DNA of 64,000 bases from Gnetum montanum (GCA_015680685.1 MNCI01002305.1:33085-97084), one strand, 5' to 3'. Counted from the first letter of the stretch, positions 45,963 through 59,954 are shown. Translations and numbers: made by a program. Notes: generated by a model from the letters alone, not told the origin.

Positions 45963-48615
45963 TATAACACCTTTGCCCTATTGTGCCTAGCTAGGGTAAG
46001 GTGATGTCTAGGATCACTAGTAGTACCACAACAAAATCATGAAAAACTAAAAACTAATGATATGTAAAAAACACATTATGCTAAGTATGGTCAAACTATA
46101 CAAAAATTTCATGCCAAACCGAAACTAAACATACATTTCAATTTATTAAATTTAATATCTCTAGCTCACAAGATACAAACACACATAAATATCAGCATCA
46201 CATATATAAGAGTATAGAGAGTTTCATACAATTATAAATTTTCCATATTCTTATACATCAAAATATACAATAATCAAGCCCTAAATATTTTCCCTCCTCT
46301 ACTTTCCCTCTCTATGCTTGTCTAGGCTCCTGTGACTTCCACTTATAATTAAATAAAGTTAGTATGAAACTAAGTGAAAAGCCTTTACACTTCCCCTACT
46401 AGATGATCAACAAGTGTTGCACTAGATGAGACAAGTGGGGTACAAGACAACCTACATCAAGTGTTAATCTTGTGCATGCTAAGAGTAAGACATGGACACA
46501 CACACCATATCACACATAACACTTGCATAATCATTATCGAAGAGGATATATGGCTATCATACAATCATAAATAAATCCACAGCCCAACATAATCTATCAT
46601 CTATTCATTACACCAAATCACATGCCTTTCCACTATCATGTCCATGTCATCATACCTATGCTATACCATTAAATAATTCATGACTCACATAATCATAATA
46701 TATGTTATCAACAATATGATTCACAAAATAATACTATCATATACATATCCCATGTGGTTGCTAGCATATCCACACTTAATGTAGCATGTGAAACGTTGTC
46801 ATGAGTACTCATAACAACCATTGCTTGTAGGTCTATTATTAGTACCTTATTTATCCAACCATTGCTAGGGTCTGTCAACCTATGACTCATAACCACTAAC
46901 CTTCTAGAGTATTGGAAATAGGAATGAACATACCTATGCCACATACTAGTCATAGGGATGAACACACCTACACTCTCCCACTCTCAGGATGAGGCCTGAA
47001 ACAAGAGCGTCACCTATGCAAATGGGGGTCAATCCATACTACCTTGAGGGTGCTTCATCACCAACTAGTCTACATCTTCATGTTAGCACCACCTACTAAT
47101 GACCATCACAAGCTTCATTGTTAAGACATGTACACATTCTAGGTAGCTTCAGACAACACATGTCATAAGCACAACACATCCAAACTAACATAACATGGCC
47201 ACATATATCTACACCTAGCATTCACATTCATTCCATAAAAATAATACCACTATTTGACAAAACAAAATTTTACACCATAGCTAGATTTCTAGCACTACAT
47301 GGAATTTCACAAAATGATCACTATAATAATCCTTAAAATGATATATTCCCAAAGAGAAAAATCAATTTCACAACTAGCAAGTACTTTCCAAGATGATCCC
47401 AACTACACTAATTTCACCTAAATCAAACTCCATCCAAATTTTGATTAATAATAATTAATAATATTTAATTACTGCTAGGAAGGATTGAAACTCCCAAAAA
47501 CACTTGCATCCTAATATACCAAGAAAATATAATATTCCAATCATACCAGTCTCATCAACATCACATGTCATATTCCACAAGTCCACATCATACCATACAT
47601 CACATAAACATTTCATAACCAAAATCATACAATTTTGGGAAATATGCAAAATAACATGTCTACACTCAATCTTTAAACTATCTATCCCACATGCCCACAT
47701 CGCATGATCATATATACTAATCTAGCACAAAAACCTAGTAGGAGTTCATTTTTCTCCAAACAAGTTTCACAACCACATAGATACAACCATAGTAATCCCA
47801 AATCTAGGTTGAAAGTAAGCAAAAACCATCCACAAAGTTCAAAATTCCAAAATAGAAAGGATGAAAATAGAAGAAAGAAGGAAAGAAACCTAGTCAAGAA
47901 TAGCCTTCAACTTGCTATTTATGTTTTTGATAAAAAAAAAAGGAATAAAACATAACCTAATTTGAATGATACATAATGGTAGAGGCAGTGGGTCAAAGGC
48001 AATAATATAAATGATACTTTAAAATAATGCTTTTTTTTAAACAAAAAATATGCAAGCCACTTTTCTATTTTGTTTTCTCATGCACTTGATGTCACTTGAT
48101 TAAACACATTTTACTTTGTACTTTTATATTTGTTTTTAAACTAAATATTTTTATAGGTTTTCTTTTTTATTTCTTCCCCTGAACTAATACCCAGAATTTC
48201 TAATGTGCATAAAAACCATACTGGACTCCAAATTAAAATCTAGTTGGACCTACGAGATCCATATCATACGCTCTACATAGTCACATACTAAAATCACATC
48301 CAAGCATCACATAACATCGCTCTACAATTCAAATGCATAATTACTAAAATTTCATATAAAGGTTAAATGCATAGCACATAGGTGCTCTTGTACCTCAATC
48401 AAACCTCCCTACCAACAACATCACTTTTCTAACACATCACATAAGGTTAGTGTACATAATTACGTTAGTTAAGTATGTAAAGATATCATAATAATAACAT
48501 ATAATATGAAATTATAATCAGCTAAGTCGTTGCCCATAACCCATCAAAACAACACATGTAACACATAAATCATAATCATATGACCATACCTACTATGTCT
48601 AGGAGGGATGTAACA
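45963..48615 (-). repeat. 3' LTR of element E
   Basis: In plus orientation it starts TATAACACC (the partner has TGAAACATC) and ends GGGATGTAACA. It matches 51441-54179 throughout, for example GGTGATGTCTAG and CACATGCCTTTCCACTATCATG. Confidence 0.9.
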
Positions 48616-48628
48616 CTCTCCCCTCCTT
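48616..48628 (-). other. Polypurine tract of element E
   Basis: The minus strand reads AAGGAGGGGAGAG directly before the TG of the 3' LTR. Confidence 0.85.
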
Positions 48629-48639
48629 GATAGTCTTCC

Positions 48640-50460
48640 TTTTGGAAGATCTCAAGATGAGCTACTTGCATCTTAGTCTCTATCTCCTAGGTAGTGCCCA
48701 AATCTTCATTTCTACTCCATAAAACCTTGGCCATAGGTACAACATTACCATGTAGTTTTTACAACATACAATCAACAATCTTTACTGGTTTCTCAACATA
48801 ATTGACATCACACTATAGATGTATTCTTAAATGATCAATCACATGGTGTTCATCAACCACATAACATCATAGCATAGATACATGGAACACCTCATGTACA
48901 TGTGCTAAATGAGGAGGTAATTCTATTTGATAGCCCACTCTCCCAATCCTCTATAACACCTAAAAAATACCAATGCATCTAGGAGCCAATTATACTTTTT
49001 TGCCAATTATAATTAAACATCAAGACATATATTATCCTACATTCCTCTTCATACCAGGCCACTAATACATTTTTCCTAAACTTTGGTACATATTTTGACT
49101 ACTTGGATGCATTTGGTATTAACATGTTGGCCTCATCGATTAATTGAATTTGTAGAGCTTTTGGAACACATACTCAACCATCCCTATATAACACTCCATG
49201 GGTATCCACAGAGAGTGGTCCATCAAAGGTGATTTTTTGTCTCAATTCTTAATACCATGAATCATTTTGTTACTCTCACATCTATTTCTACAAATTTGAT
49301 TGGTTTTTTAAGCTATTATGTTTACTTTCCACCCTACTCAATGCATTGACTACTTTATAAATCTTGCCAAACCTATATTTAATAGTAAAAGCAAAGTCAA
49401 CAAGTAGCTCTACACATCTATGTTGTTCCAAGTTTAATTTTGGCTGACTCATAAGATATTGTAGGCTCTTATGGTTAGTCCAAATAGTAACCTTCTCCCC
49501 ATATAGATAATGCTACCAAATCTTCAATGCAAATATCACAACACCCAACTCTAGATAAGGCACAGGATATCTAGTTTCATGTGCCCTCAATTAACAAGAT
49601 GCATAATCCACAACCTATTTATCCTAGATTAACACATAACCAAATTTGTCCCCTAAAGCATTAGTACTAACATCATATGGCTATCCTAGTGTAGGAGAGA
49701 TTAGCACTAGAGCAGTTACCAATTTATTCTTCAACTCTTCACATGCAAATTGACAAGCTAAGCTCTAAGTAAAATGAGTCTCCTTCCTCAACAATTGAGT
49801 CAATCGAAAGGCTATGTAAAAAAAATGTTCCACAAACCTATAGTAATATCCTACTAATCCTAAGAAGCTCCACACCTTCACTACTAATTACAGCATAGGC
49901 CAATCATACATGAATTAAATCTTTGTAAGATCCACAAAGATACCAGCTCCTAATAGTGCATGTCCCAAGAACTAAATCTCTAATTGCTAAAATGAGCTTT
50001 TGGATGGCTGAACATAGAGTTGGTACCTCCTCAAAGTCTATAAGATCATCTACAAGTGCTTTGTATGCAATTTCTCATTAGAAGAATATACCAAGATATC
50101 ATCCATGAATATAATCACAAACTGATCTAAAAATGGTCGCATCACATTATTCATAAGGTGCATGAAAACTTTTGGTGCATTTATCAACAAAAATGGAAGC
50201 ACCAGAAACTCATAATGATCATATCATGTTCTAAAGGTTGTCTTGAACACATTTTGTTCAAAAACCTGCACTTGATAATACCTAGACTTGAGATCAATCT
50301 TTGAGAATACATGAGCTCCTCGAAGTTGATCAAACAAGTCATCAATCCATGGAAAAGGATATTTATTTTTTATACTCACCTAGTTTAGATACATGTAATT
50401 TATGCATAACTACAAACCCCCATGCTTCCTTTTAAAAAATAGCACTAATTCATCCCATAG
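48640..50460 (-). pseudogene. pol: pol of element E: RT, RNase H, parts of integrase
   Basis: On the minus strand: RT blocks [24 protein letters not shown] (catalytic box, near 50090-50120), LRRYQLYVQPSKSSF and FLGLVGYYYRF. RNase H follows as HETRYPVPYLELGVVIFALK (about 49515-49590), with TNHKSLQYLMSQPKLNLEQH. The start of integrase appears (GVLYRDG, VCVPKALQ), then the C-terminal end (VHEVFHVSMLRCY, VLWSRNEDLG) close to the polypurine tract. The integrase catalytic core and the protease with the RT N-terminus are missing, so two internal deletions are likely. Many stops interrupt it. Confidence 0.82.
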
Positions 50461-50519
50461 TGATGCACTAGGGTGAATAAGCCCACCACCATGTCCATGA
50501 GCTTACTTGGAGGGGCTAA

Positions 50520-51350
50520 GCCTCTCTTCAAATGTTGATCCTCTCTTCTGCCTTTGCTCTTGTTGCCTCTCTCTATGTGTTGCATCTTTCTATTAACTCC
50601 TCTATAAATCCTTGGCTACTATTCTAGCCTCATCAAAGGATGTTAATCTAATGGGTAATAGGTAATCCTTCAAATATGGCCTCAATCCTCAAATAAATTT
50701 ATTTTCCCATGCCTAAGCATTTTCCTACATTTGTGGTACATAATTACTAAGCTTAGAGAAATGAGCATCATACTTTGCCACAGATCAACTACCCTGATAC
50801 AAATGATAGAACTCATCATCCTTAGCCTAATCATATTAGGTAGAGACATAATGGGCTCTAAACAATGTTAAAAAGTCATCCCATGTCACCTCTTGGCCAA
50901 TCCATTCCTTGCCTTCCTCTTTAATCATCCACCAATGCTAGGCAGTACCAACCAACTAATAGACTACAAAGCAAGTTTGTTGAACCAATGAATAGCCCAT
51001 ATAATCAAAAGCCTTTTGTAATTTTTCCAACTATTTTATAGTTATAGTAGGATCCTCAATGCCATTAAGTTTAGGAGGTCACAACTTCCAAAACTACTCT
51101 ACCAATTCCTTATTAATAGAATTCTTGTTTAATTCTCCTGAGCCTCCACTACCACTACCATTTCCCACTTCCCTGAACATGGGAATGGGAGCATCACTAG
51201 CTACAACATGATGCTATAGGATTTGTAATAATTGTTATATAAGATGTGGTTTCCTATTTGCAGGACCACCACTAGATATTTGAGAAGGCTACCTTGGCCC
51301 ATCATTAGGTCCTTTTGACCTATGGGCCCCACCATCATCATTGACCATGT
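50520..51350 (-). pseudogene. gag: gag of element E
   Basis: The frame reads PPKLNGIEDPTITIK, then LEKLQKAFDYMGYSLVQQTC, WWMIKEEGKEWIGQEVTWDD and FRAHYVST, the gag core pattern of chromoviruses. A Gly/Ser linker precedes it. About ten stops, mostly TAG, interrupt it. It runs directly into RT sequence near 50460, as a deletion join. Confidence 0.8.
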
Positions 51351-51425
51351 CTACTATATATCTTTGTAACTTGATCTCACAAATGTATGGGTACTCCAAA
51401 CATCATACAACATCAAAGTAAAGTA

Positions 51426-51437
51426 GCTTCAATACCA
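51426..51437 (-). other. Primer-binding site of element E (initiator Met tRNA type)
   Basis: The minus strand reads TGGTATTGAAGC, nine of twelve matches to the usual TGGTATCAGAGC, three bases from the LTR end. Confidence 0.7.
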
Positions 51438-51440
51438 CAA

Positions 51441-54179
51441 TGAAACATCCCACCATATCGCACCTAGCTAGGGCAAGGTGATGTCTAGAATCTCTAGTAA
51501 TAACACAATGGAGGCATGAAAAACTAAAAACTAATGATGTGTAAAAAAATAAGTTTTGTTAATGATGGTCAAAATATACAAAAATTTCATGCAAAACCAA
51601 AACTAAACATACATTTCAATTTATAAAACTAAATATCTCTAGTTCACAATATACAACACACATAAATATCATCATCACATATATAAAAGTACAGAGAGCT
51701 TCATACAATTATAAATAGTCCATATTCCTATACATGAAAATATATAGTAACTAACCTTTAAATATTTTCTCCTCCTCTACTCTTCCTCTCTTTGCTTATT
51801 TGGGCTCTTGATTATTCAACCTATAATTAAATAAAGTTAGTATATAACTAAGTGGGAAGCCTTTACACTTCTTTTGCTAGATGGTTAACAAGTGCTGCAC
51901 TAGAGGAGATGAGTTAGGTATAAGACAACCTACATCAAATATTAGTCTTTTGCATGCTAAGAGTAGCACATGAATACACACACCATATCACACATAACAC
52001 TAGCATGGTAATTATCAAAGAGGATAGATGGCTATCATACAATCACAGATAAAGCCATGATCTGACATAATCTATCATCTATTTTTTACACCACATCACA
52101 TGCCTTTCCACTATCATGTCCATGTCATCATATGTATGCTATACTGTTAAAAAATCCATGACTCATACAATCATAATCCAATCATAATATATGTTATCAA
52201 CAATATGATTCACAAACCAATACTATCATATACATAGCCCATGTGTTCGCTAGCATATCCACACTCAACTATAGCATGTGAAATGTTGTCCTGAGTACTC
52301 ATAACATCCATTGCTTGTAGGTATTTTATTTATCCAACCAAGGGTCCATCAACCTATGACTCACAATCACTAACCCTCTAGGGGACTAGCAATAGAGATA
52401 AATTCACCTATGTCACATACCAACCATAGGGATGAACAACCTATGCTCTCCTACTCTCAAGATGAGGCCTAAGATTGGAGCCTCACTGATGCATCATAGT
52501 GGAGGTCAATCCATACTACTTCTAAGGCACCTCATCATCAACTGGTCCACATGCTAATGCTAGAACCACCTACCAATGACCATCACAAGCATCATCATGA
52601 GGACATGTACACATTCTAGCTAGCTTAATCCAACACATGTCATAAACAAAACACATTCAAACAAACATAACATGACCACATATATCTACACTTCACATTT
52701 ACATTCATTCCATGAAAAAAATATTGCTATTTGACAAAAAAAAAATTATGCCACAACCAGATTTCTAGCACTACATGCAATTCTAGAAAATGACCACTAT
52801 AATAACCCTCAAAATGGTATATACCCAAAGAGAAAAACCAATTCTATGATTAGAAAGTACTTCCCAAGATGATCCCAATGACACTAATTTCAACTAAATC
52901 AGACTCTTGGAAGTAAATTTATGTGCATCCAAATTTTGATTAATAAAATAATATTTAATTACCTTTGGGAAGAATTGAAACTCCCAAAAACACTCACACC
53001 CCAATAGACCTCAAAAATATAATATTTCAATCATATCAATCTTATAAACATCACATATCATATTCCACAAGTCCACATTATATCATACATCAAATAAATA
53101 ATTCATAACCAAAATTGTACAATTTTAGAAAATATGCAAAATAACATGTCCACATTCAATCTTTGAACTATCCATTCCACATGCCCACATTGCATGATCA
53201 TATACACTAATCTAGCACAAAAATACAAGGAAAGGGTAAAGAAAGCCCACCAATTAAATTTTTGTGGTAGAAAGTTCAAAACAAGCATAAAATCCTCAAA
53301 AATATAGCAAGACTACATTTCACTCTAAATAAGTTTTTCACCAATGTAGATACAACTCCAACAATCCCAAATCTAGGTTTAGAGCAAGTAAAAATCTTCC
53401 ACACAACTCAAAATTTCAGAAAAGAAATGATGAAAATGGAAGAAATAAGACAGGAAAAATGATAGAGAACAACCTTTAGCTTCCTATCTTTATTTTCAAA
53501 GAGAAAAGAAATAAAAAAGAACCTAATTTGCATGATACATGATGGTAGAGGCAGTGCGTCAAAGGGCAATAATATAAACAATACTTTGAAACATATGCTT
53601 TTGTTTTAAACAAAAAATATACAAGCCACTTTCCTATATTTTTTCTTACATGCTTGATGTCATGTGTATAATCATATTTTACTTTATACTTTTATATTTG
53701 TTTTTAAACTAATTTTTTATAAGTTTTCTCTTTTTTTGTTCCCCTGAACTAATATCAAAACTTCCAACGTGCATAACAACCACATCAAAATTCCAAATTA
53801 AAATCTATTTGAACCTACAAGATCCATATCATATGCTCTACATAGTTACATACTAAAATCACACCCAAGCATCACACAACATAGGCTACAATTCAAATTC
53901 ATAATTACTAAAATTTCATATAAAGCTTAAATGCATATCGCATAGGTGCTCTTGTACCCCAACCCAACCTCTCTACCAACAACATCACCTATCTAACACA
54001 TCACATAGGGCTAGTGTACATAATCACATTAGTTAAGCATGTAAAAACATCATAATTATAACATATAAAGTGTGATTACAATAAGCTAAGTTGTCCCCTG
54101 TAACCTACCAAAACAACACATGTAATGCATAAATCAAAATCGTACGACCATACCTAATGTATCTGGAAGGAATGTAACA
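51441..54179 (-). repeat. 5' LTR of element E
   Basis: In plus orientation it runs from TGAAACATC to AATGTAACA. It is the partner of 45963-48615 and slightly longer because of indels. Confidence 0.9.
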
Positions 54180-54184
54180 ATTAC
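54180..54184. repeat. Target-site duplication of element E, right (ATTAC)
   Basis: It is identical to 45958-45962. Confidence 0.85.
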
Positions 54185-54689
54185 CACTTGGCATATTGTC
54201 CAAAGGAGGAGTTTATTCATTGTATTTTTTATCATCATTAATTTTTAGATTCATGAGAAGCCACCTACATTTAGGGATGGGTAACATGTCTTTCTAGTAA
54301 CATGGTATGGTAGCACTTATTGTACTCTTACTCTTGTTTTTCATTAGATCTAAAAGGATATAATGCTTCTTTAGCAGCAAGATAGAACTCATAGCAGTAA
54401 GCCAAGAGAATCCACAAATCCCCTTAATGTCATACCCTTTGCATTCTCACTTGGTTCTTCACTCTTTTTTCCAAGCATAATGATCAAAAGTTTATTCTTA
54501 TTTTTATAATGAAAAGAGTATCATTATGGACATGGTAAGAACATCTTATTATTGGAATGGCTAGATGGATGTGGAGGTCTCACTATACAATAATCAATCT
54601 CTTATGGCTTGATAACATAGAGAAATCTTCACCTTATTAGACTACATTTTGCCTTATTCTTGGTTTGTTTTATTAACAATCAAAAATAT

Positions 54690-54930
54690 ATCCAAAGAAA
54701 ATGAAAATAAAGTATACAAAAGATGAAAATGATAGTAAGAATGGAAAAAGATGAAAAGAATGAAAAATGTTAAAAGAATGATAAATCATCAAAGAATAGA
54801 AAAATGTTAAAGAATTAAGAAATTAATAAGAAATTGAAAAGTATAAAAGAATGGAAAAATGTATTAAGAAATGTGAAAATGTATATCAAGAAGTCAGAAA
54901 TTAAAAAGAATTGTAAGAGAAAAAATTGAA
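54690..54930. repeat. Purine-rich tandem stretch, GAATGGAAAAATGTTAAA-like units
   Basis: Variants of AAAGAATGAAAAATGTTAA recur about eight times at 20-35 bp spacing. The strand is almost pure purine plus T. Confidence 0.6.
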
Positions 54931-54951
54931 AAACACTTATAAATTCCTAAA

Positions 54952-56739
54952 TCAAGATAAGTCATGTTCCCCATGACTAAACCCATGGACAAGTGTTTGA
55001 AATATGCATCCTAGTTCCCCTAGATCATACACATGAGGTTTTGTACTTACCATCCTTAGTGATTTAGTTTTCTTGTTATCATCCCATATAATTGTGATGG
55101 TAACTAAATTTTTATCATCTAAGTCCTTAGTTCCTCTTTTTGTTGGTGTATTATTGTGATTTAGTATTTCCATTTGTAGGTTCTTAGTTGGGGTCATTTT
55201 CTTAGAATGGAAATTAATAACTGATTCAAATTGTTCCATACATGTTTTAGATAATTGAAGGTTCTTAGTTGTTGGCCACTAGGTGTCTTTTGTTTTAGTG
55301 GCCCTTGCTTTATCTTGTGCACACAATTGTTCTTTACATTTCTTGTGGACTAGTGTAATGACTGTGTTGACATTTTGGAAGGTTGATCTACAACTGCATC
55401 CTTCTTTTTTAGTAGTAATGCATGGAATTTCCTATCTCTCAATAGTGATAGGTTCATCTATTATGTTTTTCACTAGAGTGGTAATGGGTGTTGGCCCTTG
55501 CATAGGATTGGAAGAAATTATTTTGATGAGAAAAGGTGTTGCACTTGGCTAGCCTTGTGCTAGTTTTGATGAGCAAGGAGATCTACTAGTTTTATGCTCA
55601 TGTGTGAAAACTGTTCTAAAGAAAGAACATTTTCAAGACTGTGGTTCAGATCGACTAGCATTTTCATTTATGTGTATGTTCATAGCACAAGTGAAATTCT
55701 TCCATTGATGTTGTGGTGCCAATCCTTCATACGTTGTTGGTAGTGACATATGATAAATTATGAGAATATTGAGGATTTCATGAAAGATAAGAGGTGTGAG
55801 ATGGTGATCCCACAGGAGATGCTATAGGTTGATGTTATTCATGAGAGTGATAGTAGTGATTTGAGCTAGAGGAATTAGAACTATTTGGAGAAATCCCAAG
55901 GGTCTCTCTTGTTTGGTTACAAAGCCCATCTATGATGTGGAAAAGTTTCTATTTTTGACAGATATCATGGCCTAGATAGCTATGTAGTACCAAATAGTAT
56001 CTATCCAAGACCACATCCAAGGATTCATATTTTTCTTGTCTCCATCCTTGGATTTATTTTTTCTCTGGTTGGACACTCTCACAAAGGTTTGCTATTTCTC
56101 ATTGAAGAGTTCCAGCATTATAGACCATTGATGGATTGAATCTAGTTCCAACATTCTATACCAACTTTTAGCTTCATCTATTAGTGTCCTAGGGAAGAGC
56201 TTAGGCTTTTGTAAAAAACTCTCGATGTTCTACAAGACACAAGCATCATGGAAGGCTTGTAAGTGATGTTGTGGATTAGAGTTATAGCCTTCCACACATT
56301 TAGGGATGTTATTCATATCAATCCATTTAATGCAACTTTCCCTTTAATGCTTGTGGGGTATTCTAACTACCTTCATTATCTACATCATTCTCTTAGTACC
56401 CAACAAGGGTTCATCATCATTACACATGTTGTGGTGATGATTTTTATTTCTATTTTTTTGACTATGATGATCTTGTCTATGCTTACTTTGATGATCTTGT
56501 CTATTTTTATTTCTATCTTTATCTTGATCCCTTAGTGTATCTCTATTTCTATACATACATTCATCTTCATCAGAAGTAGTTGTGAAAGAGGAGGAGGAAG
56601 ATGGGAAATTAGGAGAATTGTCATGGCTACTATATCTCCCCCTATGGTCCCTTAATTTATCTAGGTTTGGAGGAGGTCCTAAGCCCTGAGACCCTCCTTG
56701 TTCTAGGACATACTCTATCTCTACTAGGATTGTTTGCAT
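54952..56739 (-). pseudogene. gag-like region of element D
   Basis: On the minus strand 56739-56380 reads a charged, Arg/Asp/His-rich stretch (RDTLRDQDKDRNKNRQDHQS). The following part has AKSWYRMLELDSIHQWSIML, which fits the gag core pattern (substrate-like W-Y, then S-I-x-x-W). The end, 55239-54952, is an open frame with no motif. Stops and frame changes occur in between. The assignment rests on position next to the primer-binding site and on one core phrase. Confidence 0.45.
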
Positions 56740-57011
56740 TAGTTGAACATATTCTTTTCATGTAGTTAGGGTCTAAATGAGCGTAGGAAATCCCTACTTA
56801 TGGATTTTTATAATAGTTTTCCTCAATATATATCCTATTATTTCTCCTACTAGTGTTTTCATCATATGATGCATTATTGACCCTATGTGAAGAAGACCTA
56901 GTTTTGTTTAATAACATGTGTGATTTAAAATATTAATCCTTCTAAAAGATAAATTGTTAATACTTTTTTAGCAATTGTTTATAATATAACCAATTTAGAT
57001 AACTAGCACCA

Positions 57012-57029
57012 TCCCTAGCAATGGTGCCA
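57012..57029 (-). other. Primer-binding site of element D (Asp tRNA type)
   Basis: The minus strand reads TGGCACCATTGCTAGGGA, 14 of 18 matches to TGGCGCCGTTGCCGGGGA. All four differences are transitions. It lies one base from the LTR end. Confidence 0.75.
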
Positions 57030-57030
57030 A

Positions 57031-57560
57031 TGATGAGTGATAGGTACCCCTATGCCCAACCATACGAATTAAAATTGTTCACACACAATCCAATCAAATT
57101 CTATGTATGGGACTAATTGTGGCATCTAGATTGTTAAGCATTGATTGCAGGCTATTGTCTTCCCACTTGGACTAGTGGTAGATTTGGCACATATGGTTTA
57201 GCCCAAATCGAGACATATGATAATTGATGTTGTTTGGCCTTTAATACTCCTATTTATGAACATGATGGAAGTTGAGAATAGATATCTAAATCTAAGTATT
57301 GATAATAATGTAAATCTACTCTAGCCTAGAGCGATGAGCATTTGGTCTTGGCTTACCATACACACCTTGGGCTCATGTAATCATTATTGGGTTACCAAGC
57401 ATTTTGCTACTAGGTGAACCAGGCTATATTACTACTGGGATTACCAAATGATTACACTTAAATGCTTAAAACCAGTTCTAATCATTCCACTTTACCAATG
57501 AACAAGAAAGTAAAATATTTGGAAATGTAGTTGATTAAACTAAGAAAACAATAAAAACTA
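57031..57560 (-). repeat. 5' LTR of element D, truncated
   Basis: It matches 43079-43605 (both have TGTTTGGCCTTTAAT and ACCAAATGATTACACTTAAAT). Similarity stops near 57560, so the LTR is cut or interrupted there. Confidence 0.75.
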
Positions 57561-59940
57561 ATTGAGTTGCTTTTACTTATGAATAGAATTCATTATTAAA
57601 TAGCTAATTAATTGAGTTCTTCTTAAGAAGCTACCTTAATTAGCATGATAATAGTAAACAAGTGCAATAGTATAATTGATTGTTCAAATACTTTGCTATT
57701 ATTTTTCTTAGTTATAACTCTATTAAATAAATTATATGATTACATTAATCTTAGTCATAGCTCTCTTATATTATAAAAAAATAATTTATTACTATATTTA
57801 ATTTTCAAATTTATTTTAAATTTTAAATTTTATGTTTATATATTAATATATCTTACTTATTTACACACATACATTATTAAGAATATGATTTGGGTAAATT
57901 GGGAATTACATTGAGTTAGGTCATTCCACATAATCTTCCAACTATTGTCTCTAATACATTAAATATGATGATCATTGTTATACATGAGTATTTTCTTTTT
58001 TATTTTTATTCTACTAACAAATTTTTGATTAATGTTTCTTCCATATCTTTGTCCTCACCTTTTGATTTTACTAGGTTCTTCTGTAGGTTCAATTATTTCC
58101 CATACTTTGTTTACTTTGAGCAGTCCTTTCATTGTATCCTTTCATAAAATAAAGTCTTAAGTCCCATTGAATATAATGAAGTAATTTTCTATTTCTTTGT
58201 TGCAACTCATAGTGATTTGACTCTGATACTAGTGTAAATTATTAATGATAAGTATGACCTTTGATGAAATATTGAAATTCTTAAAATTTCTAATCAAAAA
58301 AAGTATTTTTTTTTAATTTAACATGAGCTTTGGTATTAAAGCATGAGTCATGATTCATCAAAAATAGAGAACTATAAAATTCTAAGTATATGGTTGGACC
58401 ATGAGGCATGGTGGCTTATCATGATTGATCCATGAGTGATAGTATTTTTCCCTTAAATTCTAAATAGAACATGATTCATGGTGTTTTTAACTTATTTTGA
58501 ACAAAAAATGAGTCATGGTGAATTATCACTAGTCATGGTTTATAACCATTAGTTTTGATGAATGAGAACAAGTCATGATTAATAGAATGAATTGACTAAA
58601 TTTAACACAAGTGATGTGTTACTCATGGAATGAAACCTAGACTAAACATGAGCTAACCACGAAGCATGGTCTTGCTAACTAAGGGTACCATGAGTCATGC
58701 TGAGGCCATGGTGTATAAAAAATCTTGATTTTTTAGATTTTGAGCTTGGATTTAATAGTGGATTATAAGTTTTAAACATAGCCACTTGAAACAGTTAAGC
58801 TTTTCCATTTTTACCAACCCTCCCAACACCTGTTAACTACGATGAGCACTGTGGCACTAGGTGATGATCCTTATTTAAAAGAAAATTAGATTTTCAATGT
58901 CACTAACAGATATAGATAATACAAAAGTGATAACATGAAGAAATAACTTTGGATTTTAATAGATATTTAAAGGAAAGGATGTTGATAATTGTTAATCTTC
59001 AATACCTCTCAATAACTATTACAACCTTGTGTAAGTTGTAATCCAAATTTTAACTTAAATTTATATAAAAGCTCTTTGGTAGCTCACAATGACAAACTAC
59101 AAGTCACACCCTATCTCAATCTTCACTATGAGTCACATCCATTTGCAATAACTAGTCCAGGTCCTAAAAATATGTTGCACTAACTTTCAATTCAATTTAC
59201 ATCTTCCCTATTACTAATACAACATATTGAAGTAGAATAGGCAAGTATTCCTACATAAAAACTATAATATTTTAGCCTTTTTTATACTCTCAACATAGAA
59301 AAACATTCTATAGTAAAATAATATAACTTAATAGTAATTTTAAATTAGAAAACAAAATTGAAAGTATACGTGTTTTATTATATGTGAAAGATGAACAAAG
59401 TTATATATTACTAAAATGAAATAATGAAGAGTAACATAAAAATTTAAATTTTATGTTGCTTACAATCTTTGAAAAATATTATAGTAGAAATTTCTTGTTT
59501 TTATCTATTATCTCATTGCATCAATGCCTAGAGGTTTTCAACATAAGGTTTCCCTCTAACAACAATTAATGATGAACCAAAATGTGTATCATCATTATTT
59601 GGTGAATATTACTTTTCTTAAAAGGTTATTACATTATTACAATGTTTTATTGATTCTTAAAATTTATTTATTGTTTTATGTTTAGTTATAAATGTTGAAA
59701 GTGATGTAAAATTTTTTAAGGTAGGGACCATCTTTTCCACCAACAATTAAGTTTCCTTTTTGGACTTATTAAAATTAGTTATAAAAATGTACCCCTAAAT
59801 AGACATCCCAAATTTGATAAGCTTATTCTATTCATGTTATCTTAAAATTTAACATATCCCTAGCCTTAACCATATTCTTTACTTTATTAAAAGATAAAAG
59901 TATGTTTACATAATTTTAGACACTAATAATTTTTTTTCTT
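57561..59940. other. Unassigned AT-rich stretch
   Basis: No coding signal was found. Between 58330 and 58715 the word ATGAGTCATG or a near variant (CATGATTCATGG, AGTCATGGT) recurs about a dozen times. A run rich in TTTTAAATTT lies at 57790-57850. Confidence 0.4.
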
Positions 59941-59954
59941 TACTATGCCATTCC

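Larger units (their letters stand above)
45963..54179 (-). mobile_element. Element E: chromovirus, internally deleted
   Basis: LTRs of 2653 bp (45963-48615) and 2739 bp (51441-54179) enclose only 2825 bp of internal DNA with gag and parts of pol on the minus strand. An initiator-Met-like primer-binding site, a polypurine tract and a perfect ATTAC target duplication confirm the ends. It inserted into element D and so is younger than D. The LTRs are clearly diverged and all frames are broken. Confidence 0.92.
43079..57560 (-). mobile_element. Element D: Athila-like element split by element E
   Basis: Copies of a 520-bp block at 43079-43605 and 57031-57560 lie in the same orientation on both sides of element E. 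Directly inside the right copy, on the minus strand, is TGGCACCATTGCTAGGGA, 14 of 18 matches to the Asp-tRNA primer-binding site used by Athila-type elements. A gag-like region lies at 54952-56739 on the same strand. No RT or integrase is visible, so D is internally deleted. Confidence 0.7.

Noticed and set aside
47455-47897. ORFs of 60-83 codons within the LTRs of element E
   Set aside because: They lie in LTR sequence, are not conserved as frames between the two LTR copies, and lack motifs.
55283-55552. 89-codon + strand ORF in element D
   Set aside because: It lies opposite the minus-strand gag-like region, has no motif, and is T-rich.
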